Source: an uncultured Clostridia bacterium
GTDB lineage: Bacteria > Bacillota > Clostridia > Oscillospirales > Ruminococcaceae
Reading direction: 5' to 3'
Assembly (NCBI GenBank): GCA_937894185.1
Contig: CALCSA010000233.1
Span: 1 to 7,780 of the forward strand
DNA: 7,780 nucleotides
In this document: positions 1 through 6,059 of the stretch, piece by piece
Position numbering within the stretch: the first letter of the stretch is position 1
How the letters are laid out: each line of letters opens with the position of its first letter
Made by a program: the position numbers and the translations under genes
The notes under the pieces: generated by a model
The model's input: only the letters and a program-made list of their open reading frames with translations
The model's database searches: none
Told to the model about the DNA's origin: nothing

Positions 1-326
1 AGAATGGGGTTCAGGGCGGTCATGGGGTCCTGAAAGATCATGGAAATATCCTTGCCGCGGAAAGAGCGAAGCTCCTGCTTGGAGGCTTTCAGCATATTTT
101 TGCCGTTGAAGAGAATCTCTCCCCCCACAATCTTGCCGGGAGGATTGGGGATCAGGTTCATCAAGCCCAGAGCAGTAGTGGTTTTACCTGCACCGGTTTC
201 ACCCACAAGGCCCAAAGTTTCCCCTTTATCGATGTCAAAGCTCAGACCGTTCACCGCTTTGACCGTACCTTCGTCGGTGATGTAATGAATGGATAAATTG
301 CGAACCGACAATAGTTTTTCACTCAT
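1..326 (-). CDS. dppD: Peptide-type ABC transporter ATP-binding subunit (DppD/OppD family), N-terminal part, cut by the window edge
   Basis: This is the cytoplasmic ATPase that powers the importer encoded by the neighbouring permease genes. Only the first 108 codons are present. The ATG at 326-324 begins MSEKLLSVRNLSIHY, typical of the family. The Walker A motif GETGAGKTT lies at about residues 42-50 and the Q-loop at FQDPMTALNP (about 98-107). The signature motif, Walker B and the C-terminal oligopeptide-binding Cys motif would lie outside the window. A ribosome binding site GGGAGG (340-335) overlaps the stop codon of the preceding permease gene, with 8 bases before the ATG, so translation is probably coupled. 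The family is certain. The assignment as the D rather than the F subunit rests on its position directly after the C permease and on its N-terminus. Confidence 0.93.
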   Translation of the reverse strand, partial: MSEKLLSVRNLSIHYITDEGTVKAVNGLSFDIDKGETLGLVGETGAGKTTTALGLMNLIPNPPGKIVGGEILFNGKNMLKASKQELRSFRGKDISMIFQDPMTALNPI

Positions 327-339
327 ATGTTGCGCCTCC

Positions 340-1218
340 CTAATTCTTCAGCTTGGGGTCGAGAGCATCCCGCAGGCCATCCCCGAAGACGTTGAGGGCA
401 AATACGGTCAGCATAATGGCAAGTCCCGGGAAGAGCACCATATACCACTGGTCACGCATAAAGCTGCGGGCGGCCGAGAGCATTGCGCCCCATTCCGGTG
501 TGGGTGGCTGAATGCCCAGTCCCAGAAAGCTCAGGCTCGCCGCCAGAATAATGGATGTGCCTACGCCCAAGGTGGACTGTACGATGATGGGAGCCATGAC
601 GTTTGGGAAGATATACCGCATAATAATGCGGGTGTTGCTGGCTCCGATGGATCTGGCGGCCTCTACAAACTCCTGATCCTTGACAGTGAGGGTGGAGGCC
701 CGGACAACCCGGGCAAAGGTGGGCACCGAGCTGATGGAAACCGCTATCATGGCGTTGGTGAGTCCCGGCCCCAGTGTAGTGGCGATGGCGATGGCCAGGA
801 TGGTCTTGGGGATGGACATGAGGATGTCGTTAAAGCGCATGATGACGGTGTCGATCCGGCCGCCAAAGAATCCGGCGATGGCTCCCAGAATACAGCCGAT
901 CAAAGCCCCGCCCGCCAGAGAAATGAACCCGATTTGCAGAGAGATGCGGGTGCCGTAAATCACACGGGACAGAATATCCCGCCCGTAGTTGTCGGTGCCG
1001 AAGGGATACTCCCAGGATGGAAACTGGGAAGCAACACTATAATTTTGCAGATCGTAGGGATAGGGAGCCACAATATCCGCAAAGATTGCCAGCAGTACCA
1101 AAAGCACCAGTATAATCATTCCAAACACGGCCAGCCTGTTTTTGCAAAGCCGGCGCCAGATATCTTTGCCCTGACCCCGCTTTTTCTTGTGTTGGCCGGT
1201 TCTTGTTGTCGTATTCAT
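340..1218 (-). CDS. dppC: Peptide-type ABC transporter permease, DppC/OppC family
   Basis: This is a 292-residue inner-membrane permease, the second half of the transmembrane channel. A basic cytoplasmic N-terminus (residues 1-29, with a KKKRGQGK stretch) precedes the first membrane helix at about 31-52. The family hallmark FGTDNYGRDILSRVIYGTR lies at 73-91. The EAA loop that docks on the ATPase is EAARSIGASNTRIIMRYIFP at about 186-205. The conserved LSFLGLGIQPPTPEWGAML (229-247) and the C-terminal NVFGDGLRDALDP (276-288) follow. Length is normal for the family. The ATG overlaps the TGA of the upstream permease gene as ATGA (1218-1215), and AAGGGGG lies upstream as ribosome binding site. This argues for coupled, equimolar expression of the two permeases. 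Substrate cannot be read from the permease; peptides are the usual cargo. Confidence 0.95.
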   Translation of the reverse strand: MNTTTRTGQHKKKRGQGKDIWRRLCKNRLAVFGMIILVLLVLLAIFADIVAPYPYDLQNYSVASQFPSWEYPFGTDNYGRDILSRVIYGTRISLQIGFISLAGGALIGCILGAIAGFFGGRIDTVIMRFNDILMSIPKTILAIAIATTLGPGLTNAMIAVSISSVPTFARVVRASTLTVKDQEFVEAARSIGASNTRIIMRYIFPNVMAPIIVQSTLGVGTSIILAASLSFLGLGIQPPTPEWGAMLSAARSFMRDQWYMVLFPGLAIMLTVFALNVFGDGLRDALDPKLKN

Positions 1219-2201
1219 TGTGATACCCCCTTGCCTGCCGCTGCCACAGGTGTAGACTTCATTTTAGCGGAAGACTTTTGGTATTGGGTTTTGATGCGAG
1301 GATCCACAAAAGCATAAAGAAGGTCGATGAACAGGTTGAGAATGGAAAACATAATGGCGATCACCAAAACGCCTCCCTGCACAATGGGATAGTTCCTCGC
1401 CTTAATGCCGTCAACCATCAGCTTGCCAAGGCCGGGAATCGCAAACACCTGCTCGTTGACCACGGCGCCGCCAAGGGTAATGGCAAACTGAATTCCGATG
1501 ACGGTGATAATGGGAATCAGCGCGTTTTTCAAAGCGTGTTTGAAGATGATTTTTCCCTCGCTCTGACCCTTGGCCCGGGCAGTGCGGATGTAATCCTGCC
1601 GGATTACCTCCAGCATACTGGAGCGGGTCATCCGGGTAATGGTGGCCACCGAAAGGGCGCTGATGCTGATCACCGGCATGATGTAGTACAGGGGGCCGTA
1701 GAGTCCCGAGGCGGGAAGCCAGCCCAAATACACCGAAAAGAACAGAGTCAGCAGCAGGGCCAGCCAGAAGTTGGGCATGGTAATGCCGAGGAGAGCCAGA
1801 ACCATGGTGACGTTATCCAAAATGGAATACTGACGGACCGCCGAGATAATTCCCGCCGGTATGCCGATGCAGATGGCGAACAGGGTAGAGAAAACCGCCA
1901 GCTTAAAGGTAACGGGAAGCCGCGCCATAATCTCGGTGGTAACAGGCAGCTTAGTGGTATAGGAGATGCCAAGATCCCCTTGGATCACACCGGTCAGATA
2001 GCGCAGGAATTGTTCCAGAAAAGAGTCGTTGAGGCCCATTTCTTCACGAAGCAGTTCCACTTCTTCCGGAAGAGCGTCATCACCCAGAATCAGCCGGGCG
2101 GGGTCACCGTCGGTAAAAAACATCATGGTAAAGATGATGAAGATCACTCCCAACAACACCGGAATGGTCATTATGATGCGCTTTACAACAAATCGTAGCA
2201 T
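1215..2201 (-). CDS. dppB: Peptide-type ABC transporter permease, DppB/OppB family
   Basis: This is a 328-residue inner-membrane permease, partner of the DppC-type subunit. The N-terminus MLRFVVKRIIMTIPVLLGVIFI is the canonical first helix. The periplasmic-side segment holds DGDPARLILG and MGLNDSFLEQFLRYL (about 31-69). GDLGISY (75-81) is a family hallmark. The EAA loop is DYIRTARAKGQSEGKIIFKH (203-222). PGLGKLMVDGI (256-266), YPIVQGG (271-277) and NLFIDLLYAFVDPRI (289-303) complete the family pattern. About 25 residues of basic, Ala/Ser-rich tail follow DPRI, a modest extension likely to be cytoplasmic. The ATG at 2201 has AAAAGGAG (2217-2210) as ribosome binding site with 8 bases spacing. 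A 276-base structured spacer separates it from the receptor gene upstream. Confidence 0.95.
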   Translation of the reverse strand: MLRFVVKRIIMTIPVLLGVIFIIFTMMFFTDGDPARLILGDDALPEEVELLREEMGLNDSFLEQFLRYLTGVIQGDLGISYTTKLPVTTEIMARLPVTFKLAVFSTLFAICIGIPAGIISAVRQYSILDNVTMVLALLGITMPNFWLALLLTLFFSVYLGWLPASGLYGPLYYIMPVISISALSVATITRMTRSSMLEVIRQDYIRTARAKGQSEGKIIFKHALKNALIPIITVIGIQFAITLGGAVVNEQVFAIPGLGKLMVDGIKARNYPIVQGGVLVIAIMFSILNLFIDLLYAFVDPRIKTQYQKSSAKMKSTPVAAAGKGVSQ

Positions 2202-2278
2202 TGGGCATACTCCTTTTGCAGTTTAAAAGCAGGTTTCTACCTTATTTCCAGGATGACACAGCGCATAGAAACAGAAGA

Positions 2279-2310
2279 GGCGGTGGCGATGATGCAAAAT
2301 CGCCACCGCC
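2279..2310 (-). promoter_or_regulatory. Strong intercistronic stem-loop between receptor and permease genes
   Basis: GGCGGTGGCGAT at 2279-2290 is perfectly complementary to ATCGCCACCGCC at 2299-2310, giving a 12-bp GC-rich stem with an 8-base loop. On the transcribed strand it is followed by CTCTTCTGTTTC, not a run of T, so it is a poor rho-independent terminator. Hairpins between a solute receptor gene and its permease genes are known in binding-protein operons to protect the upstream message from 3' decay or to attenuate readthrough. That role here is inference. Confidence 0.7.
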
Positions 2311-2375
2311 CTCCAAATCTGTGCAGGGTTATCTGCAGAAAATGAAGCCTCAATCACTGCAGCAATCACACGGTA

Positions 2376-2400
2376 TCCCATTGGTCATTGGGAATTCCCA
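2376..2400 (-). repeat. Palindrome with a competing hairpin partner
   Basis: TGGGAATTCCCA at 2389-2400 is a perfect 12-bp palindrome. Its left half TGGGA (2389-2393) can instead pair with TCCCA at 2376-2380. The two pairings exclude each other in RNA. It lies in the spacer between receptor and permease genes. It may be a second regulatory structure or simply chance. Confidence 0.4.
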
Positions 2401-2412
2401 TAGAGCCAACAC

Positions 2413-2466
2413 GACTCCGGCATTCATTGGAAGCGCTAAATCATGCCGTTTATCTGTGCCGGAGTC
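2413..2466 (-). repeat. 10-bp inverted repeat just after the receptor gene
   Basis: GACTCCGGCA (2413-2422) and TGCCGGAGTC (2457-2466) are perfectly complementary around a 34-base loop, starting 11 bases downstream of the receptor stop codon at 2478. No T tract follows on the transcribed strand, so it is not a classical terminator. It probably forms a 3' stem on the receptor mRNA. Inside it, GGCAT (2419-2423) could also pair with ATGCC (2443-2447) as an alternative fold. Confidence 0.5.
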
Positions 2467-2477
2467 AGAACATTGGT

Positions 2478-4088
2478 TTAAGCAAATTTTACCTGAGTCA
2501 GATCGGGAACCAGGCTGGGGGCAAACTCCAGACCGGTGATGTAAGCGCGAGTGCCAAAAGCAGCTCTGGGGAATGCCAGAGGAATGCTGTAGCATTTCTC
2601 GAACAGGTAGTCCTGCAGTTCCCCGTAGATTGCGATACGGTCAGCTTCTGCGTAGGTTTGGCGGCCCTTGTCCAGCAGGTCCTGAATGTGCTGGTCGTTG
2701 TGGCGGATGGAAATAGTGCGGTAGATCGGCCAAATCATCAGGCCGGCGTCGGGGTCGGCCATGGCAACGGTGGGAGCCATGGAAGCAGCGGGGCATTTGC
2801 CATCGTTATTCAGCTGGGTCTGGGTGGCAAGGTCGACAATTTGGATGTCAACTTCCACGCCGATTTGACCCCACATGTTCTTGACCACTTCGGCCACAGT
2901 CATGTTGATCTGGTTTTCCATGGTGTAGTACTCCATCTTCACGCCGTTGGGATAACCAGCTTCGGCCAGCAGCGCCTTGGCCTTTTCCACGTTATACTCA
3001 TAGGGACCCACTTGCTTGTAGCCCAGGATAGAAGGGGCGTAGAAGCTGTCGGCCACGGCGGCCTGTCCCTGATAAGCGGTTTTTACTAGGTTTTCCATAT
3101 CCAGAGCGTAAGCCAGTGCCTTGCGGACCTTTTCGTTGTTGGTAGGCTCCATGGAGTTGTTGAGAAGGATAAAGCTGTGGGATTGGCTCTCGCCGGCAAC
3201 AAGAACGGTTTCTGGATTATACTCAATGCGCTCCCAGTCGGAGAAAGGCAGTTCCATGGCGATGTCGATTCCGCCGGTTTCCAGATCAATGGCGCGGGCA
3301 GAGCCTTCGACAATGATGCGGGCCACTGCTTTTTTGAAGGGAAGGGTCTCGCCCCAGTAGCCTTCGTACGCTTCCAGCTCAATGCGGTCGCCGGAAACCC
3401 ACTCTTTAAACTTCATGGGACCAGTTCCCACAGGAGCACGGCCAAAGGCATCTTCGCCGGCAGTTTCCCGGGCGTTTTTGCTCAGCATAGCGCCGCGGAA
3501 GGAGGCCAGAGCCTCAAACAGAGGAGCATAGGGAGCCTTTAGCTTCAGTTCCAGAGTGTGCTCGTCCAGAGCCTTGGTAGCGTCGGGATCGATGCTGCCG
3601 AAGAGGTTGGCGCTAAAGGAGCTCTGGGAACCCAGAATCAGGGAGTAGGCGGCATCTTCCGCGGTAAACTTGCTGCCGTCGTGGAAGGTGACGTCATCGC
3701 GAAGCTTAAAGACAAAGGTGGTCTCGTCTTTCTGCTCCCACTCGGTAGCCAGCCAGGGAATAAAGTTGCCGCTGGCATCTTTCTTGATCAGGGTTTCGTA
3801 GATCAGGGTACCAACGGTAAAACCCTGCTGTTTGGAGTGCATGTAGGGATCGAGAGTAGCCGGTTCCTGATCCAGAGCAAAGATGAGGTCATCTTTACCT
3901 GCGGGAGTTGCAGCGGTAGGGGCGGGAGCAGCAGTGGAGCTTTCGCCACCACCGGGAGCAGCAGAAGCGCTTTCGCCGCCGGGAGCAGGAGCATTCGAGC
4001 CCGCATTGCCGGACGATTGTCCGCAGGCTGTCAATCCGAGAACCATAACCATGGCCAGTAATAACGAGATAATTTGACGTTTTATCAT
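2478..4088 (-). CDS. Extracellular solute-binding lipoprotein, family 5 (peptide/nickel type ABC receptor)
   Basis: This 536-residue receptor captures ligand outside the membrane and delivers it to the permease pair encoded downstream. Residues 1-21 are a lipoprotein signal peptide ending in the lipobox LTAC, with lipidated Cys22. A low-complexity Gly/Ala/Ser/Pro linker spans about 23-64. The mature domain starts near DDLIFALDQEPATLDPY (66-82). The family 5 signature region FKLRDDVTFHDGSKFTAEDA lies at 127-146 and PVGTGPMKFKEW at 219-230. Length is typical of DppA/OppA-like receptors (about 500-550). The ATG at 4088 has AAGGAGG (4105-4099) as ribosome binding site with 10 bases spacing. It lies 60 bases after the SLC13-type permease gene, with no clear promoter in that gap, so the two are probably co-transcribed. 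Dipeptides or oligopeptides are the likeliest ligands, but family 5 also includes nickel, glutathione and sugar receptors. Confidence 0.95.
   Translation of the reverse strand: MIKRQIISLLLAMVMVLGLTACGQSSGNAGSNAPAPGGESASAAPGGGESSTAAPAPTAATPAGKDDLIFALDQEPATLDPYMHSKQQGFTVGTLIYETLIKKDASGNFIPWLATEWEQKDETTFVFKLRDDVTFHDGSKFTAEDAAYSLILGSQSSFSANLFGSIDPDATKALDEHTLELKLKAPYAPLFEALASFRGAMLSKNARETAGEDAFGRAPVGTGPMKFKEWVSGDRIELEAYEGYWGETLPFKKAVARIIVEGSARAIDLETGGIDIAMELPFSDWERIEYNPETVLVAGESQSHSFILLNNSMEPTNNEKVRKALAYALDMENLVKTAYQGQAAVADSFYAPSILGYKQVGPYEYNVEKAKALLAEAGYPNGVKMEYYTMENQINMTVAEVVKNMWGQIGVEVDIQIVDLATQTQLNNDGKCPAASMAPTVAMADPDAGLMIWPIYRTISIRHNDQHIQDLLDKGRQTYAEADRIAIYGELQDYLFEKCYSIPLAFPRAAFGTRAYITGLEFAPSLVPDLTQVKFA
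3924..3990 (-). repeat. Short tandem repeat encoding the lipoprotein linker
   Basis: Related units starting GGGAGCAGCAG (plus-strand reading) begin at 3924 and 3954, with a third partial unit at 3981. The periods are 30 and 27 bases, all multiples of three, so the frame is kept. They encode the repeated linker residues APGGES and APGGGES just after the lipidated Cys. Length changes here would only lengthen or shorten the tether between membrane anchor and binding domain. Confidence 0.65.
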
Positions 4089-4118
4089 TTGACAGGATCC
4101 TCCTTTTCAATATTGTAA

Positions 4119-4133
4119 AGCCGGGATTCGGCT
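4119..4133 (-). repeat. Small stem-loop in the permease-receptor gap
   Basis: AGCCG (4119-4123) pairs with CGGCT (4129-4133) around a 5-base loop. It lies in the 60-base gap between the SLC13-type gene and the receptor gene. Only TTTACAATATT follows on the transcribed strand, so it is too weak for a terminator, and readthrough into the receptor gene is expected. Confidence 0.35.
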
Positions 4134-4148
4134 GTTACACGGGATTAG

Positions 4149-5534
4149 TTAAAGAACGCCCATGATCTTCCACCAGGGAAGATAAACCCCAAACAAAATT
4201 GGGAAGATAACCAGCGAGATGACGATTCCCATCTTGGTGACATAGGAAGCCGGAAAGTATCCGTTGGAGGAACCGATCATCATGGAAACCGAGTGAAAGG
4301 GCAGTATGTAATGGGCCGCCAGACTGGTATGACAGATCAGCAGTACCGCCGTGGAGGAAAGGATTCCTTCGCTCACCATAATCAGCCCGGGGAGCACCAC
4401 CGACATGGTAGTAGTGTTGCTGCCAAGGATCAGATGCATCCCCATGGAGACCAGCACCATCACCGCCATATAGCCCAGGGAATACTGGGACGGAAAAAGC
4501 TTGGCCACCCGGGAAAAAACGATTTCTGCAATTCCGCTGGCCTTGATCACCGCTCCAATAGAGAAGGCGGCGGTCAGGAAAACCAAGGTGGTAATGTCGA
4601 TGGCGCGAAAATCTCCGGGTTTGAGCACTCCCAGTCCAAACAGCAGAATGGTGGCCACCAAAGTCACCAAAGTGGAATTGATGGAAAACGGGAGCAGCTG
4701 TCCTAACAGTCCTCCCCCCGCCCACAGCACCACAGTACAGATCACAACGGCTGCCACCAGCTTTTCCCGCTTGGTCAGAGGTTGCCGGACCGGGGGTGCC
4801 TCCTTAGGCACAATGGTGACCCCATGGAGCTCCTTGCGGAACAGAAGCAGGATCAGCCCAAAAAGCACGGTGCAGAAGATCAGGGTGGGAAGGGCCATGT
4901 AGGCCATCCACTGGCTGTTGGTGATGTCCGACTGAGCAAAGCGGATCGCTGCGGTATTGAGGATGATGTCGGCATCCACCGCCACCATATTAACGGTGAC
5001 ATAGTAGGCAAAGATGGAAAACAAAATCACCGATGCCGCCTTGGGTGGAGCCGTGGTCTTTTTTAAAAAGCTGCGATAGATTCCCGCCACCACAATCAGC
5101 CGTGCAAGAGGCTGGGGTATGATGTAGATGGAGGCCATCATCACCAAAACAACGGAGAGTAGCGCGCGGGCCGGGGTCTTGACATACCGGAACAGCAAAG
5201 GCTCCAGAGTGCGCTGGGTCAGGCCGGAATTCTCGATCCCCTGAGAGAACAGGTAGGTGAGCACAATGAGGACAAAGGTTTCCGACAAGGGGAACGAAAA
5301 CACCGTCCGCATGGGTGCGGAGCCAAAGATCATAAAGGTGCCGAGTAAAAAGAGAGACGCAGTGATTTTGCTTACCAGTCCGGTGGACCACCAGGTAATA
5401 ACCAGAACCAATGCCGCGGCAATTAAGCTTTGTTTTACCGTCATACCCAAAGGCCGAAGGAAAACCAGAAGCAGCGGAGCCACCAGTGTCAGCATCCTTC
5501 GAATCCAGATCTTGTTTGGACCAAAGGTTTGCAA
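4149..5534 (-). CDS. SLC13/DASS-type anion permease (ion transporter superfamily)
   Basis: This is a 461-residue polytopic membrane protein that would move a di- or tricarboxylate-like or other organic anion, often with Na+. WWSTGLVSKITASLFLLGTF (48-67) matches the DASS segment that usually reads WWxTExxPxxxTxLLP. SQGIENSGLTQRTL (97-110) matches the family's GLxxRxA region. GSNTTTMSVVLPGL (371-384) is the second SNT motif, and LPFHSVSMMIGSSNGYF (411-427) the following conserved helix. The first-half SNT motif is missing: IYIIPQPLARL (136-146) stands where it is expected. The start is TTG at 5534-5532, chosen because AGGTGG lies 7 bases upstream. The first ATG, at codon 14, has only an AGG directly adjacent. 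The gene follows an extended -10 promoter and two operator-like palindromes and heads the operon with the ABC importer. The family is fairly sure, the substrate unknown. Its neighbourhood with aroE-aroD makes quinate or shikimate a candidate. Confidence 0.85.
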   Translation of the reverse strand: MQTFGPNKIWIRRMLTLVAPLLLVFLRPLGMTVKQSLIAAALVLVITWWSTGLVSKITASLFLLGTFMIFGSAPMRTVFSFPLSETFVLIVLTYLFSQGIENSGLTQRTLEPLLFRYVKTPARALLSVVLVMMASIYIIPQPLARLIVVAGIYRSFLKKTTAPPKAASVILFSIFAYYVTVNMVAVDADIILNTAAIRFAQSDITNSQWMAYMALPTLIFCTVLFGLILLLFRKELHGVTIVPKEAPPVRQPLTKREKLVAAVVICTVVLWAGGGLLGQLLPFSINSTLVTLVATILLFGLGVLKPGDFRAIDITTLVFLTAAFSIGAVIKASGIAEIVFSRVAKLFPSQYSLGYMAVMVLVSMGMHLILGSNTTTMSVVLPGLIMVSEGILSSTAVLLICHTSLAAHYILPFHSVSMMIGSSNGYFPASYVTKMGIVISLVIFPILFGVYLPWWKIMGVL

Positions 5535-5574
5535 GCAATGACCACCTTTCAGAAAAAGGAATGCAAAACTTGTA

Positions 5575-5590
5575 TTTTCTTATAAGAAAA
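5575..5590 (-). repeat. 16-bp palindrome in the permease mRNA leader
   Basis: TTTTCTTATAAGAAAA is a perfect 16-bp palindrome and shares GAAAA (5586-5590) with the adjoining operator-like palindrome. It lies in the predicted 5' leader of the SLC13-type gene. It could be part of a composite protein-binding site or form a weak AT hairpin. Confidence 0.45.
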
Positions 5591-5597
5591 CGTTTTC
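5586..5597 (-). promoter_or_regulatory. Operator-like palindrome O1 (CcpA cre / LacI family type)
   Basis: GAAAACGTTTTC is a perfect 12-bp palindrome centred on CG, the hallmark of LacI-family operators. Read on the minus strand as TTGAAAACGTTTTCTT it matches the Bacillus catabolite response element (WTGNAANCGNWNNCAW) except at the last CA. It lies about 20-30 bases downstream of the predicted transcription start, where a bound repressor would block elongation. No regulator gene is in the window. Confidence 0.7.
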
Positions 5598-5622
5598 AAT
5601 CTTTCTTCCTTTCTCTTGTTGG

Positions 5623-5651
5623 ATTATATCATCTTATCCAATTTTACGCAA
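5623..5651 (-). promoter_or_regulatory. Promoter of the SLC13-type permease and ABC importer operon
   Basis: On the minus strand TTGCGT (5651-5646) is followed by a 17-base spacer and TATAAT (5628-5623). A TGA triplet directly before TATAAT forms an extended -10 (TGn). The perfect -10, ideal spacing and extended element compensate for the weak -35. Transcription would begin near 5616, giving a leader of about 80 bases before the TTG start. The operator-like palindromes flank it on both sides. Confidence 0.75.
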
Positions 5652-5733
5652 TGTAATTTTTTTGTTTTCTACAGCACTTATAGTTTTTATGCATGCACTT
5701 GTGCACTATTAACAATACATTATCATTTTATTG

Positions 5734-5749
5734 AAGAAAACGTTTTCTT
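5734..5749 (-). promoter_or_regulatory. Operator-like palindrome O2, upstream copy
   Basis: AAGAAAACGTTTTCTT is a perfect 16-bp palindrome whose 12-bp core is identical to O1. Its centre lies 150 bp from that of O1, close to 14 helical turns. It sits about 120-130 bases upstream of the predicted transcription start. Such spacing suits DNA looping by a LacI-type tetramer, or an upstream activating site paired with a downstream repressing site for CcpA. Confidence 0.7.
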
Positions 5750-5751
5750 GT

Positions 5752-6002
5752 ATAGCAAAAGAAAAACCATTGCAACTCAAAGCAGGGAGCTTCTTTGTTC
5801 TGCTGGCCCGTAGTGAGGCAAAGGTGGGGTTGGCTTTATTTTTCTGCGAGAATCAGGCGAACCCACTGTGGACTACCCGCCTGCTTGGATGGCAAGCGGG
5901 CAGCACACCAGAGATTCAAGGAAGTTGGAAGCAGGTTAACGTGTAAGGGAGTGAACGGGCGATGAGCAGTCGTTTTTCTCCCTGTTTATGGCGTATCTTG
6001 CT
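5752..6002. other. Gene-free stretch between aroD and the permease promoter
   Basis: No open frame with a plausible ribosome binding site was found here. GC content rises again compared with the AT-rich promoter region to the left. The only structure noted is a small inverted repeat GCTTG/CAAGC (5883-5887 with 5893-5897, 5-base loop), which can be extended only with a bulge by CCCG/CGGG (5876-5879 with 5897-5900). No T tract follows it. I see no tRNA, riboswitch or T-box core motif. It may be decayed sequence. Confidence 0.4.
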
Positions 6003-6059
6003 TGTTGCAGCCAAAACGGAAATATACTTAGACGTTTGCGTCTCCGTGAACTTGCAACA
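6003..6059 (-). repeat. Nested inverted repeats across the end of aroD
   Basis: On the transcribed strand three stems nest within one another. TGTTGCA (6059-6053) pairs with TGCAACA (6009-6003), ACGGA (6047-6043) with TCCGT (6020-6016), and GACG (6042-6039) with CGTC (6034-6031) around a CAAA loop. The aroD stop codon at 6030-6028 lies inside. No T run follows, so this is more likely a 3'-end stabilising fold than an intrinsic terminator. Confidence 0.4.

Noticed and set aside
289..1317. Long plus-strand open frame of 342 codons opposite the two permease genes
   Set aside because: It lies antisense to a clearly conserved permease. Its translation is rich in Gly, His, Gln and Asp with no domain, typical of a shadow frame.
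4122..4146. Direct repeat CGGGATT at 4122 and 4140
   Set aside because: A seven-base repeat in a 60-base gap is compatible with chance and fits no known element.
4990..5538. Minus-strand open frame of 182 codons overlapping the SLC13-type gene, starting TTG at 5538
   Set aside because: It is out of frame with the permease, and its residues are Gly/His/Arg-rich without membrane segments. The permease frame fits both the ribosome binding site and the family motifs.
5694..5705. Inverted repeat TGCAC-TT-GTGCA between the promoter and O2
   Set aside because: The 5-bp arms in an AT-rich region differ from the GAAAACG operator sequence, with no second copy to support a binding site.
5778..5804. 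Possible terminator or leader stem (AGCAG/CTGCT and CAAAG/CTTTG)
   Set aside because: The stems are only 5 bp with long loops and no T tract follows on either strand.
5840..5870. GGGTTCG on the minus strand resembling a tRNA T-arm
   Set aside because: The flanking 5-base arms do not pair and no anticodon or acceptor stem can be built around it.
5731..5946. Plus-strand open frame of 71 codons starting TTG inside operator O2
   Set aside because: It has no ribosome binding site and no recognisable features, and it begins within an apparent regulatory palindrome.
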